A stretch of 64,000 bases of DNA from NCBI GenBank assembly GCA_010645155.1, contig CM021320.1, positions 4,215,590 to 4,279,589 of the forward strand. Direction: 5' to 3'. The notes under the pieces were generated by a model. The model made no database searches, was not told the origin of the DNA, and saw only the letters and a list, made by a program, of their open reading frames with translations. Of the stretch, positions 34,813-46,080 are shown piece after piece. Position numbers and translations under genes: made by a program. This stretch comes from Tigriopus japonicus. Lineage: Eukaryota; Arthropoda; Copepoda; Harpacticoida; Harpacticidae. Within the stretch, counting starts at the first letter, position 1. Every line of letters begins with the position of its first letter.

Positions 34813-36797
34813 AAATGTAAATGAAACCATAAGCCAAACCAAAGCACCAACAATTAAGCACTCCACAGAAATGACTCCACAGATTTTGATGAATTGGAAC
34901 AAATGAATGAGCAACTGTGCCCATGGAAGACCATCTACCAACTAAGGTGAGCTAGACACTTCATGTTCATGCCCATAGTAAAAAAAAGAATACCATGCTC
35001 TCTCTCCCACGAGATGAGAGAAGAGAAAAAGGTATAGGAAGCACGGATGCAACAAGCAAACCATGGACCAGAACCACCAAGACGACGTCAAAGAGAGGAA
35101 AGAGGGAACAGAGAAACGTGATGAATTCATTTTCAGGGCTCGAGAGACTTCAAAAGGACGAACCCGGAGATGCTCCACCCTCACGGAGAAACACAAGCCC
35201 TGAAGGCCGAATTTGGGCACGCTGAGTACGAACGACTAGTCTGCTGAAGCAACAGCTGATTTCGGGAACTTTCGGGAGACGGAAAGGAACCGGCGAAAGA
35301 AACGTGGAAATGGAATGAATGAACGATGAGGAAGATCAAGTTAAGGTAGTACAATAAAGTGTTACGAGCAACAATGAAGACGTGTTGGTTATATTCATTC
35401 ATTGAATGGAAAAGACAATGGAACAACGAATTGGAATCAGGACTTGTTCATCGTTGTATAATGTTTGTTGGTTTGCTAGGGAGATAGTACATTATTGATA
35501 AAGGATGTTCCATGAAGGAACATTACCGTCCTTGCCATTTTTGGCTGTCAATGGTAAATATTGGTGGTTGTTTGCATTGAAAGACGGTTCAACGCTAAAT
35601 TTTGACTCCAGAGTTGAGTTTGGAGGGTGGCAATCAGCCGGGATCGACCCCAAGCTATCTGCACGACAAACCAACGCAGTACGCACTACGTTATGCCTCA
35701 CGAACGATTGTTGTATTATATGGATGGGGAAATTCTTAGATGGGCGAAGAAACAATGAGTGAGGTTTTTGAAACTTGAGCTTTTTGTTTTTTCAATATTT
35801 GTTTGGGGCAAATATGAATCATTTCCAAATAACAGCAGTATTACCGTCATGATTTTCATGATTTGCAAAAGCGCTTGTCTAATGAATATTTTGGCCACTT
35901 GAAAAGATTGGTTGGTCCAGGAGAGATCTACAGCCATACGGCATTTAAAGGGAACACTTTATTTTGACTTCAGATAGTTTTAAAGACCTTAAGTTACTTT
36001 TGGCCATTTTCAAATCTTAAGGTCACTTTTGTCACCTTTTGGATCACTTTTGAGCGGCATGTTTTTTGGAGAGACCAAAATAATCAACATCTGATCTTCT
36101 TTTTCCAATTCATTTGTGCTTTTTATTGTAATTTTTACTTGTTTGGTATCCTGTTGCTTGCTTGTTCATCTTTGATTTTTGTTATATTTGTTTGTTTCCC
36201 ATGAGTAAAGACGAATAGCCCAAAAAACAATCGTTTCTCTGGTTTACAAAGCTTTTCCTTTTCAACCAAAATAATTCCTAGTAATTTGAAGTTTTATGTA
36301 TTCATTGATGGTCCATATGCTGTATTCTCTATCAATGTGATCATTTCAACGATGAATCAAACTTCAAACACTCAACAAATTCCTGATAATTCATGTTTCT
36401 CGTTTAAGGACTTCACATTTATATGGACTTTCCAAGTTTCGAGGACCACAATTTTCGAAAGGCAGTTGTGCAAGCAATAACTGGCACGTAAGCATCGACC
36501 TTTTCATAACCTCCCATGGGAATACTTTTTGGGTGCGGCTAAGGATTAGTTGGTAGCTTGATGGTACTACCTACCACCGTGACCACGAAGGATCAAGTTA
36601 TGTGTCCAGTTTCAATTGCAACGGTGCAACAACGCACAGCCAATCGCTTTTTGCTTTCCGATTGCAAGATGACTCGATAAATAGAGGATTTGTCACAAAA
36701 GGAAAGATAATTTTATAACTGTTGTTGCGGTTACAATTGTTTTTCCCATGGTAACAAGCTCAAAGGCTGTACGGCAATACAAAGGTAAAGTGTAACT
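34813..36797. other. Intergenic; GPCR upstream region and repeat fragments
   Basis: The first few hundred bases are probably 5' UTR or promoter of the GPCR; no TATA box is evident. A repeat shared with 47180-47318 lies at 35505-35625. A fragment resembling the 42.7-kb inverted-repeat element lies at about 36624-36660 (CACAGCCAATCGCTTTTTGC). ORFs here have no domain. Confidence 0.45.
35505..35625 (-). repeat. Dispersed repeat, copy 1 (inverted to 47 kb copy)
   Basis: On the minus strand this segment runs TCAAAATTTAGCGTTGAA, CTTTCAATGCAAACAA and TTCCTTCATGGAACA. The same blocks, in the same order and spacing, occur on the plus strand at 47180-47318. Probably a fragment of a mobile element of unknown class. 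Confidence 0.6.
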
Positions 36798-36870
36798 TAG
36801 AGGGCTAACACAGAAATGTCACTCCAGTAGTCAGCAGCAGTGATGGCATACAAATAAAAGCCATTTTCTG

Positions 36871-37065
36871 CGACCTGGCAGAATTGGTGGCAGAAAATGG
36901 CTTTTATTCATGCGAAAAAAGTGGCAGAAAATGGCAGAAAGTAGCAGAAAATGGCAGACAGTGGCAGAAAATGGCAGAAAGTAGCAGAAAATGGCAGACA
37001 GTGGCAGAAAATGGCAGAAATTAGCAGAAAATGGCAGACAGTGGCAGAAAATGGCAGAAATTAGT
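36871..37065 (+). repeat. Subterminal GGCAGAAAAT tandem repeats
   Basis: Tandem units of about 10-18 bp (GGCAGAAAATGGCAGAAAGT and variants), with a higher-order period near 40 bp. They lie just inside the left end of the nested hAT-type element, with an inverted counterpart at 39490-39565. Confidence 0.85.
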
Positions 37066-37537
37066 TTTTCTAGAAACTAATATAAATCAATATATTTTAT
37101 ACTTAAAGGGATAAAATTTGTTACTTTTGATGTCTAACTATGGCCCTACCATTCCTTCAAAAGCTCATAGCATTGATGAAGGAAGGAAGGTAGAAGTTCG
37201 TGAAATTGATCTCCTTGATTCGTTTTTAAATTCCCTCAAAGTCAGGGTGGCCAAATCAAGCACTTTTATTTCGTCTTAAATACACACCAAGAGTTAGAAC
37301 TTGAATGCAATTGAATTCTGTAATGCTGGGTCACTTTTTGAACACAATAGCTGAGAATTGTTGCTTTTTAAAATGCTTAAATATTGTAAATGCAAAACGT
37401 TTTTAAAATTTGAATACTAAGGCCAAGGTATATTTTTCAAATCAAATTATAACAAAATCTTACAAGGATCATTTGAAGAAAACTAATTATTTTAAGTCAA
37501 GTTCCTTTACTCAAATGTAAAATAAAATTAAACACTG

Positions 37538-37625
37538 TGTAACGTTAAGCAAGTACACTCGTGGGCTGCTCGATAAAGACTGTTTATTTCCAGACAGCTC
37601 ATGCGTGATCAGCGTGACCGCTACA
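37538..37625 (-). repeat. Putative 3' LTR of a gypsy-like fragment
   Basis: On the minus strand, a purine run (GGGGGGAGTAG) directly after the integrase-fragment stop is followed by an 88-bp segment that begins TGTAG, ends TTACA and contains AATAAA. This is the expected order polypurine tract, then LTR. The length is short for a gypsy LTR, so it may be truncated, and no second LTR is found. Confidence 0.45.
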
Positions 37626-38480
37626 CTACTCCCCCCAGTAAAGACACCGGGTGACGAACGGTAAATACTGGTGTTGGGCTGCCCTTGGTGGGTTCCTACG
37701 AAGTTTCAAATCGATTGGTTGTTGCGAGTTTAACCGGGGCCTACCCCTGGCAGGGACGGAGACCCCCGGCATGTCGTTCAAGTCCAGGTGGGCCGGTTTT
37801 GCCCTTTCCACAGACACTACCTCTGTGCGCCCGCCATAGTCAATCGTCAACGTGTTAGTGCTCCTCTCCAAAACTCGGAATGGTCCGGTATAGGGGGACT
37901 GCATTGGCCCCTTGTTAGGCGGCCTCCAAAGGAAAATGTGAGTGGCATCCTTCAGAGATTTGGGCACCCGCACCACACGCTCCCATGATGCTTGACAGGC
38001 AGAGGCCTCAATGATCCTACCGCTGCCCGGAGGCACTTTCGGGGATGGACAGGGCCTCCTGAGCAATGAAATCTCCAGGGACAGACAAAGGTGCCCCATA
38101 CACCATCTCAGCAGCAGGTACACCAAACTCCTCCTTGGCAGCGGTCCAGATGCCCAGCAGGACCCATGGAAGTTGATGTGCCCACTCTGGTCCAGCTTCT
38201 TCCATCACTGCTCTCAGGCTGGCCTTGAGGTGTCTGTGGAAACGTTCTACAAGCCCATTGGCTACTGGGTGGTATGCTGTGGTTGGGTGAAGTGAGGAGC
38301 CATAAAGGTCCGCCAATGCCTTCCAAAGCTTGCCCATGAACTGAACGCCGCAATCCGAAGTGGTGTGCTCTGGGACTCTGAAATGGGAAACCCACTCCCT
38401 GACGAAAACATAGGCCACTGTCCTTGCGTCCGTTTAGACAAAGGAAAAGCTTCAGGCCATTTAGTGAACCTGTCTAACAC
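37626..38480 (-). pseudogene. Ty3/gypsy-type integrase fragment, frameshifted
   Basis: Three overlapping minus-strand frames carry successive parts of a retrotransposon integrase. First comes LDRFTKWPEAFPL with the first catalytic Asp (38480-38440). The rest of the core follows (TTSDCGVQFMGKL with the second Asp, ANGLVERFHRHLK with the Glu; 38418-38017). Last is the C-terminal domain (YTGPFRVLERS, VSVERAKPAHLDL; 38126-37626). At least two frame changes break it, near 38420-38440 and 38020-38060, so it is not functional. Reverse transcriptase and RNase H are absent. It is clearly GC-richer than the surrounding DNA, consistent with a foreign insertion. Confidence 0.85.
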
Positions 38481-38641
38481 AGTTAAGAGATGCGTATAGC
38501 CCGAGCTGCAGATCAGGGGGAAGAGGAGGCCGGCCTCTACTAAGAAGCTGTTTGGAGGCCGGCAACAACAACAACAACCCAGTTATATCCAGACTTTTTT
38601 ACGCCAACAACGACACACCACAATCAAAGTACAATCAAAGT

Positions 38642-38710
38642 CTAATAGACTCAGGGGCCCAGGTGTCCGTGATCCCCGCAAGTTACGCCAAAAGATTGAG
38701 ACTGCAGTGA
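38642..38710 (+). pseudogene. Retropepsin-like fragment, opposite strand
   Basis: The plus-strand frame LIDSGAQVSVIPASYAKRL, ending in TGA at 38708-38710, matches the active-site loop (D-S/T-G-A) of a gypsy-type aspartic protease. It lies about 160 bp beyond the integrase fragment but on the other strand, so the retroelement sequence is rearranged. Nothing upstream of it in frame is recognisable. Confidence 0.55.
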
Positions 38711-40017
38711 CCGCCACAACTGGCTTTTTTAGCTTTTACAATTGCAAAATGTTTGATGTATAAATTACGACTTAGCATTCCGTTTTAACAAAGTCTGATT
38801 TGCAGATGCTTGCTTGCTATAAACTGAATTAGTTTAAAATGCATTACTTTAAAACCAAATAAACAAAATTTGAAACCTAGTCCCAAGCAAGTCATTTTCG
38901 TTTTCTTTAAAAAAAAATCGATATTGGGGCTTTGCAGAAAGTTATAACAAATACTTTCTAGGACACAATTCATGTATTAATTCGTTTAATCAATTACGTT
39001 ATTAATCAATAAACATCAAGCATTGTAGAAAATAGGGATAATCTTATTCTTATATTCCACTTCAACACTATCTAATATTTAAGTGACTTCGAACTGCAAA
39101 ATAAATATTTTTTCAAATATGATAATTATATTATCAATATGAAAAATGATAAAAGTATATCAAAGGAGTTTTTGATTTTTTCACATAAACTTTCGTCATA
39201 TTTTCAATTGAAGTTCTTATCTCAGCCTGAATTATTATCACTTTATGGCACATGAAAAGAATGACCATTTTCAACCAGGGAATATTTTATGTAAAGACGT
39301 GTTTTCAAATACAATGTGTATTTCTAGTTATTTTAGCAACAACAATGATGTCCATATCTAATGTTGAGTTAGTAATTGTTACTCTCAAGTATTTGTGTAA
39401 TCTTTAATTATATTTGACTCTTTTAATCTCATTTTACAAAAGCAGATTTGTAGTTTAACATCAGTCTATGCGTACTTTTGTCTACTAGCGGCCATTTTCT
39501 ACCATTTTCTGCCATTTTCTGCCGCTTTCTGCCACTTTCTTTGGTGGCAGAAAATGGCAGAAATTCAGTAAAAGACAAAATTTGCCATCACTGGTCAGCA
39601 GAGATTTGTTTTGAACACACTTCATTGACCCGCCAGCAAGGGTGTCAAGTGTCTTGATTCATCATACATTACTCTTGTTTGACCAAAGTAGTTGAAAGAG
39701 CAATTTTGCCACTGGCTCCCTAAAAACGCAAGTTTGGGTTTTGCATCACATAACTAAGCGTGTTCAACATCAAATCCCACACACAGTGCAGGCTTGGTGA
39801 CTCACAAATATTTTCGGAGTGTCATTTCTCTCTTAGCCCTTTAGTGTCACTGACATCTTTGAGTGCAGACGGAAACACAAACTTTGCTTCCATTTTTTCC
39901 TTCTTGCCCCAAAACGGGTTCAGGAGTTGTCAAAGCTCTTCTGAAGATCATGCCTTTGGAAATACTTTTGGGTGAGAGCAGGAATAATTTCGTTCACCCA
40001 CATGAGTGCTGTGCAGT

Positions 40018-40140
40018 AGAGCTGTGCATCGGATTCGGATTCGTTCGGATTGACGCAAGAATTTCCGGATTCGGATTCGTTCGGATTTTAGCGCGAATTT
40101 TCGGATTCGGATTCGGATTTGCGAAATATTTTTCGGATCC
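40018..40140 (+). repeat. GGATTCGGATTCGTTCGGAT repeat, left block
   Basis: Three units of about 40-48 bp built on GGATTCGGATTCGTTCGGAT, starting right after TAGAGCTGTGCATC. That start resembles a hAT terminus, but no matching inverted end is found downstream. Confidence 0.75.
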
Positions 40141-40904
40141 GACAGAATCCGAAACCAATCGAAACTTTTTATTTTACTTTTTTATTTCAATTCACAATAT
40201 TTTCATTTTGAGACCTTTTTTTTTGGTTTGATAATTTAAATGCAATCTCCTGCCTTCAACTTTGAAATTATTAATGCCTCCACAAGGTATTTAATTTTTT
40301 TAGTTTTTACCAAATACATAATAGCATTTGCAGATCAAACATTTCTATGTTAAGAGAATGAAAGAAAAGTGTTGTAGTACAAAAGCATCAAAAAGTTACA
40401 AAAAAGTCTAAAGTTAAATCATCCTGTTGTCCTCATGTTCAATCATTAAATAAAATTGAATGATTTTGCCAAGTATTCACCCATGGAGTGCAATTAAGTG
40501 CGCCCACTTGACACCAAACCGATTTAACGATAAAATTTTCGTTTTAACCCATTTGATGACGCAGTTTTTTCTGCATTTGACTCTTTGCATGATTGTGATT
40601 TTTTGCATTAATATCCTTTTTTAAATATTTTACCATATTTGGTTCATTTTGGGAAACTCTACTGTGCAAAGAGCATTCATTAATTTGCTCCAACTATCCT
40701 GAAATATTTTGCGTTAAAATCGAGAAAATACTTATTTTTCCCTGGAAAATGTCAAAATGTTAAAAAAGTCAAGGCAAAATGTGGAAATATTAATAAAATA
40801 TATTAAATTTAAAAGAATATCTTTCATAGAATATCTTCTATCCACTTCTAGTTGAAAAAGTGATGATTTTTCCAAATTAGGCCAAAATAACAAAATAATC
40901 AAAT

Positions 40905-41437
40905 TTAAATCGGAATAAGCAAAAATAATCGGATTAATGTCGGATTTAGCTTCAAATTTTCGGATTAATGTCGGATTTAGCTTCAAATTTTCGGATTAAT
41001 GTCGGATTTAGCTTCAAATTTTCGGATTAATGTCGGATTTAGCTTCAAATTTTCGGATTTTTTCGGATTAGCGCCAAATTTTCGGATTTTTTTCGGATTT
41101 GGCGCCAAATTTTCGGATTTGGATTCGTTTGGATTGGGGGCAAAATTATTCGGATTCGGATTCGTTCGGATTGCGGCAAAAATATTCGGATTCGGATTCA
41201 TTCGGATTAGGCAAAAAAATTCGGATTCGGATTCGTTCGGACTGGGCAAAAATATTCGGATTCGGATTCGTTCGCATTGGGCAAAAATATTCGGATTCGT
41301 TCGGATTGTACAAAAATATTCGGATTCGGATTCGTTCGGATTGGGCAAAAATATTCGGATTCGGATTCGTTCGGATTGGGCAAAAATATTCGGATTCGGA
41401 TTCGGATTATAGAAATCAAGTTCGGATTGGACTTCGG
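40905..41437 (+). repeat. TTCGGAT-type tandem array, right block
   Basis: About four units of 33-34 bp (CGGATTAATGTCGGATTTAG, then CTTCAAATTTT) grade into about nine units of 30-37 bp (TTCGGATTCGGATTCGTTCG then GATTGGGCAAAAATA), in the same orientation as the block at 40018. Long ORFs of SDSDSFGLGKNIRIRI type in several frames are repeat artefacts. Confidence 0.85.
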
Positions 41438-42075
41438 GGACTAATCTTGAATCTCAACTGAAATTCAAAAGTATGAGAGTGTGGATTGTACATGTTGCTG
41501 AATATTTCTCTAAAACAATTTCCTTCTTAACAAGTTCTTCAAAATTTCAAGTCTTAGCCGTAATGTAAGTAAATGAATTCTGAAAAGACCCCAACATGAG
41601 TTCAGCGTGCTCATTTAAGATTTTTTGACGGAAAAGCTTCATGAAAATAGAAACAAATATTTTTTCAGTTCAAGAACGATAATAATTATAATTTCAAGAA
41701 GAGTAAGAAGGGTAGCTATTTCTTTGCGCTTTCAATCTCTACTTTTCATGAAAAAATATCTTTCGCAATATAATAAAGATATTTCTCTAAACCTCTAAAG
41801 CTTGTTCATTTTCTTTTTTCCCTTCAATGAATGTTCTCTATCTAAAGTGTAAAGAAAAATTTCTGAACGCCAAGATCTACCACACATGAAAATGTATTTA
41901 CCGTTATTTACCTTGTTCTTTTAAAAGAAACAAAACTGAGTCGTAACTTCGTATACTAAATCTTTCTCGGGTTCACTTAGTCACCTTTCACCTAGACGCA
42001 AAGAAATGAGTTTCTTGCAAGTTTTGAACAAACGTCGTAAAGTTTTTAGATTTAGCCCAAATAGGTATCAACCAG

Positions 42076-42825
42076 ACCTGTGTCAATTACTTTTGGGAAA
42101 TAACCAATGGAAATAACAATTACTTTGATTTCAAATGTGATACCAAGTACATTTACATTTACTTGGATTTCACTAGTAATTAACTACAATTACTTTGATT
42201 TCAAACGTAATGAATTACAATTCTATGGAAATATAATCCGGCATGCACAAAGGTTGCTCAAATGAGCGTTTTAAATCAAACCACTAGCGTTTAAACAGGC
42301 CATTGGTTATGATGAGCTGCTTGACCGATTGCGGCAAATCCAAATCATTTCAATTTTAACGTGTACTCAAAGAGTCTAGGCTCATGGAACTGATCGATAT
42401 TTCAGATTAAGTTGGCTTGCCAATTTAGTCAATGATATCTTAAATTCATCTTCAGGGTGATTGAACCAAGAGTAATTAAGCAAGGCTTCTGCCTCTGCTA
42501 AAATAGGACTTAATGATGATCCAAAATGAACGATGCTTATTTGTATGTCATTTTTTAGCTAGTAAACTGAGCGTATTATCAACCAGGTGTAAGCAGAGGC
42601 AGCAAAATGTAAAATACCGATCATTTACATGGACCTAGACTTATTGCATACACGCAAAAGTTGTAATGACTTGAATTTGCCACAATAGGCCGAACAACTC
42701 AGCACAGCCAACCGCTTTTTGTTTTACCGCTAGCGGTACGATTTAAAACACTCACTTGAGCAACTTTTGTGCATGTCCCATTGCAATTAAGTAATTGTAA
42801 TTTCAATAACAATTACGTCACAGGT
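42076..42825. mobile_element. Long inverted-repeat element
   Basis: Left arm about 42240-42440 and right arm about 42580-42785 are reverse complements at roughly 70 percent identity. They share CATGCACAAARGTTGCTCAA, TTTTAAATC, CTAGCG, GCGGCAAATCCAA/GTGGCAAATTCAA and GAGTCTAGG/AAGTCTAGG. Both flanks carry ATTACAATTAC-type sequence, with possible ends ACCTGTG at 42076 and CACAGGT at 42825. No coding capacity and no clear target duplication. A fragment of the same family is at about 36624-36660. Confidence 0.6.
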
Positions 42826-45800
42826 TTGAAACCAACCACGTTATAATTTTTTTGCTTTAACGAGGCATCAATTCATTTACGGTATATCATTGTTGATAAT
42901 GGTTAAAAAAAGGTCTAGGCATCAAGAAATTTTTGTAGCAAGTCTACCACAAGAAATATTGTCGATCTGATTTTAACTTCATTCTGCTCACTTCCGTCCA
43001 CAACTATCAAAAACAACACTTGTAACAAGAATATTTTCAGTTGACAAACAATCGATGATTAGCGTTATTTTTCGTGTGCTTTTGTTGGATATTTATTATG
43101 ATGCGATGAATCAAAACTTGAGCAAGACAAACTACTTTTAAAGATTCTTCCAAAATGCAGCGAAGGCTTCTAACCTGATTCAAAATAAAACGTATTCCTA
43201 AGTTTTTTGACACTAATTGCACCTAATTAGTCGCACATTAAGTGGCTTATGCGATTATAATGAAACTAACAAAAACTCTCAATTCGAATCAATTCACAAG
43301 AATTATTTACCACCATCAGGCGCTAAACCTTTTCGTCAATTACAATAATCGTTGTTCCTCTTTTGACGCAACAATAAATTCTTGTTATAAAATCACTCTT
43401 GATCCAATTCACAAAAAAAAAAAATATTTGAACCATTATAAAGCAAGATAATTTTGAATCTTAACTGCTCTCCAAAAACATGAGAGTCTGAATCAAATCC
43501 GATGATAGGTCATACACCATAAATTATTTGCAGGCCGTTATTTGCCAGTTCCACCCCAGAATTATTTTTGCAAAAACGAGAACTTGTCAGTCAAGACAAA
43601 GTGGCGTTGTCCATGTATTCCCTTCTCATTGCATGTCAAACCCAAGATGTAGCCCAATTTATCCCGTTTGGATGTAGTACATACATGTAGGTTCGAGAAT
43701 AGAAAAGTACCCTCTCTCTCCAAGAGAGTGCAAACAAACCAAGGAGATTTGGACCCGCCCCAAAAATTGACGTTGCCCCATGTTTCAAACACGGCAAGTC
43801 AAATTACTAGCCCTTCGTTTTTCCTCGACCCGTTTTTGGTGGCACACAATGGTGTTCAAGAAATTATAACCGTAATCTTCCCACTTTAACTCATAATCGG
43901 TTGGTCACCTCTTTTTGCGGAGGGTTAGAATCTACTTTGGAGTGCCTCAGAGGATCATTACAGGGTTCAAATTCCATCTTTCTGAGCAAAACCAGGTCTA
44001 ATCATATTCCTAGTGAAGAGCCTTTTGGAAAGCTATTCCATATGGTCGGTTCTCGTTGAAGATGGACTCATCTGGGATTTCTTCTGGTAAAAACATTTAC
44101 AACAGGGTGACCCCTTACTCAACCTTTGAGACGAGAAAAACGTTGGTCTGAACAAGTGAGTTATTGCTTGACCCGGTTGAGCAGAATATCTCAGGTCCAT
44201 CATCCTCTTGTTCTTGACCTTCAGGGCTTGAACGAGATTCCAAAAGAACCCCCTCTGAAAAAAGGTAAATCGAGCACGGACAAAAAAATCTAGAACACAA
44301 CGATCCGTATGGAGAACAACAGGTGACGTTCACGTTCAAACTTGTTTAACAATTCTGGCCACCATCGACAAATTTAGATTCCAGAACGTCGGGAATCTTT
44401 CCTCGAGGCAAATCGTTTGGACTTGGATCAAACATGGATAAAGCTCACGGTTCTCACGTGAAGTTTGCCATAATCCAAGATCTTCAATCGAAATGGAGAG
44501 ACTCATCTTGAAACCCAAATCCGAGAAAGAGGGTGGGAAAGTCCATTCTTGAGAGTGTTTCCATTATAGGCTTACCTTCCATTTTACACATAGGTGCTCA
44601 GAAAGTGTTCTTGTTCAGACAGAGTTTGGTGTACCACGCCTGGTTCAATTGGAGGTGAAATATGGTGATTGGGCCCATTACCAGACCTCGTTTTAACCTT
44701 TTGTACATTCCAAGGTTCACCTCTATCATCATGCATTGAATATTTTCCAGCTTTTCGTCAATCGTGATCAGCTAACAACCAAGCTTGCTTGAATACCTGA
44801 GAGAGAATCTCTCAGAAGTTAAGTACGTAACGTCCATTCGGGGGGAGTTGGATTAGAGATTCCGATTCAGGGCAAATCTTCTCGGAATCTTTGAACAATC
44901 ATTGGAAGGGGTGTCTTGAAGTAGAAGCAAATGGTGCGTGTGAGGTCATAAATTCCAAGACAATTTCAGTGGAGCTCTCCATCTGAATTCGAAGATTTGA
45001 AGATTTCAAATTTTCTGAGGGTACTTGGGTTCTTTGATCTTTGTTGGAACTTGGAAAAATAAACGAAAAATTCCTCCTGTTTAGCTCTATCTATTTACAA
45101 ACGCTTTTTTTGCAGATTTTTTTATCTGCTTTTTTCTTATGACTAGTGATGTTCACCTTACTACACGTAAAACTGAAAGTTGTTGCCCAATTCATGCCTT
45201 GTTCAGAAATATGTTTCTTCTCAAAATGTTAACTACTGATGACTGAAAGTACTTTTGGCCAAAATTTTGGTTTCTATGCTTACTGTGCCTACCGAAACCG
45301 ACAACGGACTTGCACTAGGAAAAAAACCGGGTGTGTGAGAGCTCAAAAAGTTTCTGAAAGCTCACTTTCGGCCGAAACTTTCGGTCTCGTTTAAGTGCCC
45401 TTTCGGTCCCTAACTACACTGTAGTTACTACTACCTAACTACTACTTTTCAAGATTACCTTTTTAAAGACTTTTTCCGCCAATTCATTTTATTTTTCAAG
45501 AGCAGCATTCTTGTCACATCAGGTCGGGTCCAATTTCTATTTTAATCATTTTGTCTTGGCTCCTCTGAAGACATTAATGATTTTCATTGTTAGTACTTGG
45601 CTTCGGTTCTCGTGAATAGAACCCTTGACTTTGAGTCAGACGGATTGGCTCGGATGCTGAACAATAAATCCCATAAATATTGCCATTAAACAAAGAAGGA
45701 AAATCCGGAGTCCCAAGGCAGTTGCTCTCAAAGTCGAGTACCAAGTAAGAGCACTGTCATGAATGGATTAGTTCTAGTCGTTAAACAAGGAGAATCCTGT

Positions 45801-46080
45801 TCGACAACAGTGTGCGCCAGCACATTCCTAATTCCAAATCAAGTTCAAATTTATTGACTTTGTCATTTACTCCTCCCTTTCTCATCTCCAAAGACACTGA
45901 AAGGACTTGTTCGAACACCTCAGAGCCCACCGACTTCCAAACTCATGCCCTGTATTCTCCTCACCCTCCTACAAAAGTGGCCTTCAGCGATTTGGTGTTA
46001 TCACAAATTGGATTAGATTTCCTCGCAATATCAAAAGCCACACATGGCCAGGTTTGAGCATCACTTTTTTGTCTCACACG
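42826..46080. other. Intergenic, no gene supported
   Basis: AT-rich to 43.5 kb, then more mixed composition. ORFs at 43562-43889, 44115-44518 and 45812-46057 are short and show no domain. The last few hundred bases before 46081 probably contain the promoter and 5' UTR of the four-pass membrane protein; no TATA box is evident. Confidence 0.4.

Larger units (their letters stand above)
36838..39593. mobile_element. Nested hAT-type element with CAGTGATGGC ends
   Basis: A 2756-bp element inserted in the MITE above. Terminal inverted repeats CAGTGATGGCA match at both ends. Perfect 8-bp duplications GTCAGCAG lie at 36830-36837 and 39594-39601. Both subterminal regions carry repeats of GGCAGAAAATGGCAGAAA (36871-37065 and, inverted, 39490-39565), as hAT elements often do for transposase binding. 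I find no transposase ORF; the interior holds gypsy-like retrotransposon pieces at 37538-38710 and about 800 bp of AT-rich filler. Confidence 0.85.
36798..39843. mobile_element. hAT-type MITE, TAGAGGGCTA family, copy B (interrupted)
   Basis: Ends TAGAGGGCTAACACAGAAAT (left) and TAAAGGGCTAAGAGAGAAAT (complement of right) match copy A at 18623-18911, in inverted orientation. Flanking 8-bp duplications are GTGTAACT (36790-36797) and GTGTCACT (39844-39851), 7 of 8 identical. The element is split: about 40 bp of its left end precede, and about 240 bp follow, a 2756-bp inserted element (36838-39593). The right part retains the block GACTCACAAATATTTTCGGA seen in copy A. Confidence 0.85.

Noticed and set aside
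40983..41461. Overlapping 120-137-codon ORFs with IRIRI / SDSDSFGLG repeats
   Set aside because: Translation of the TTCGGAT array in several frames at once.
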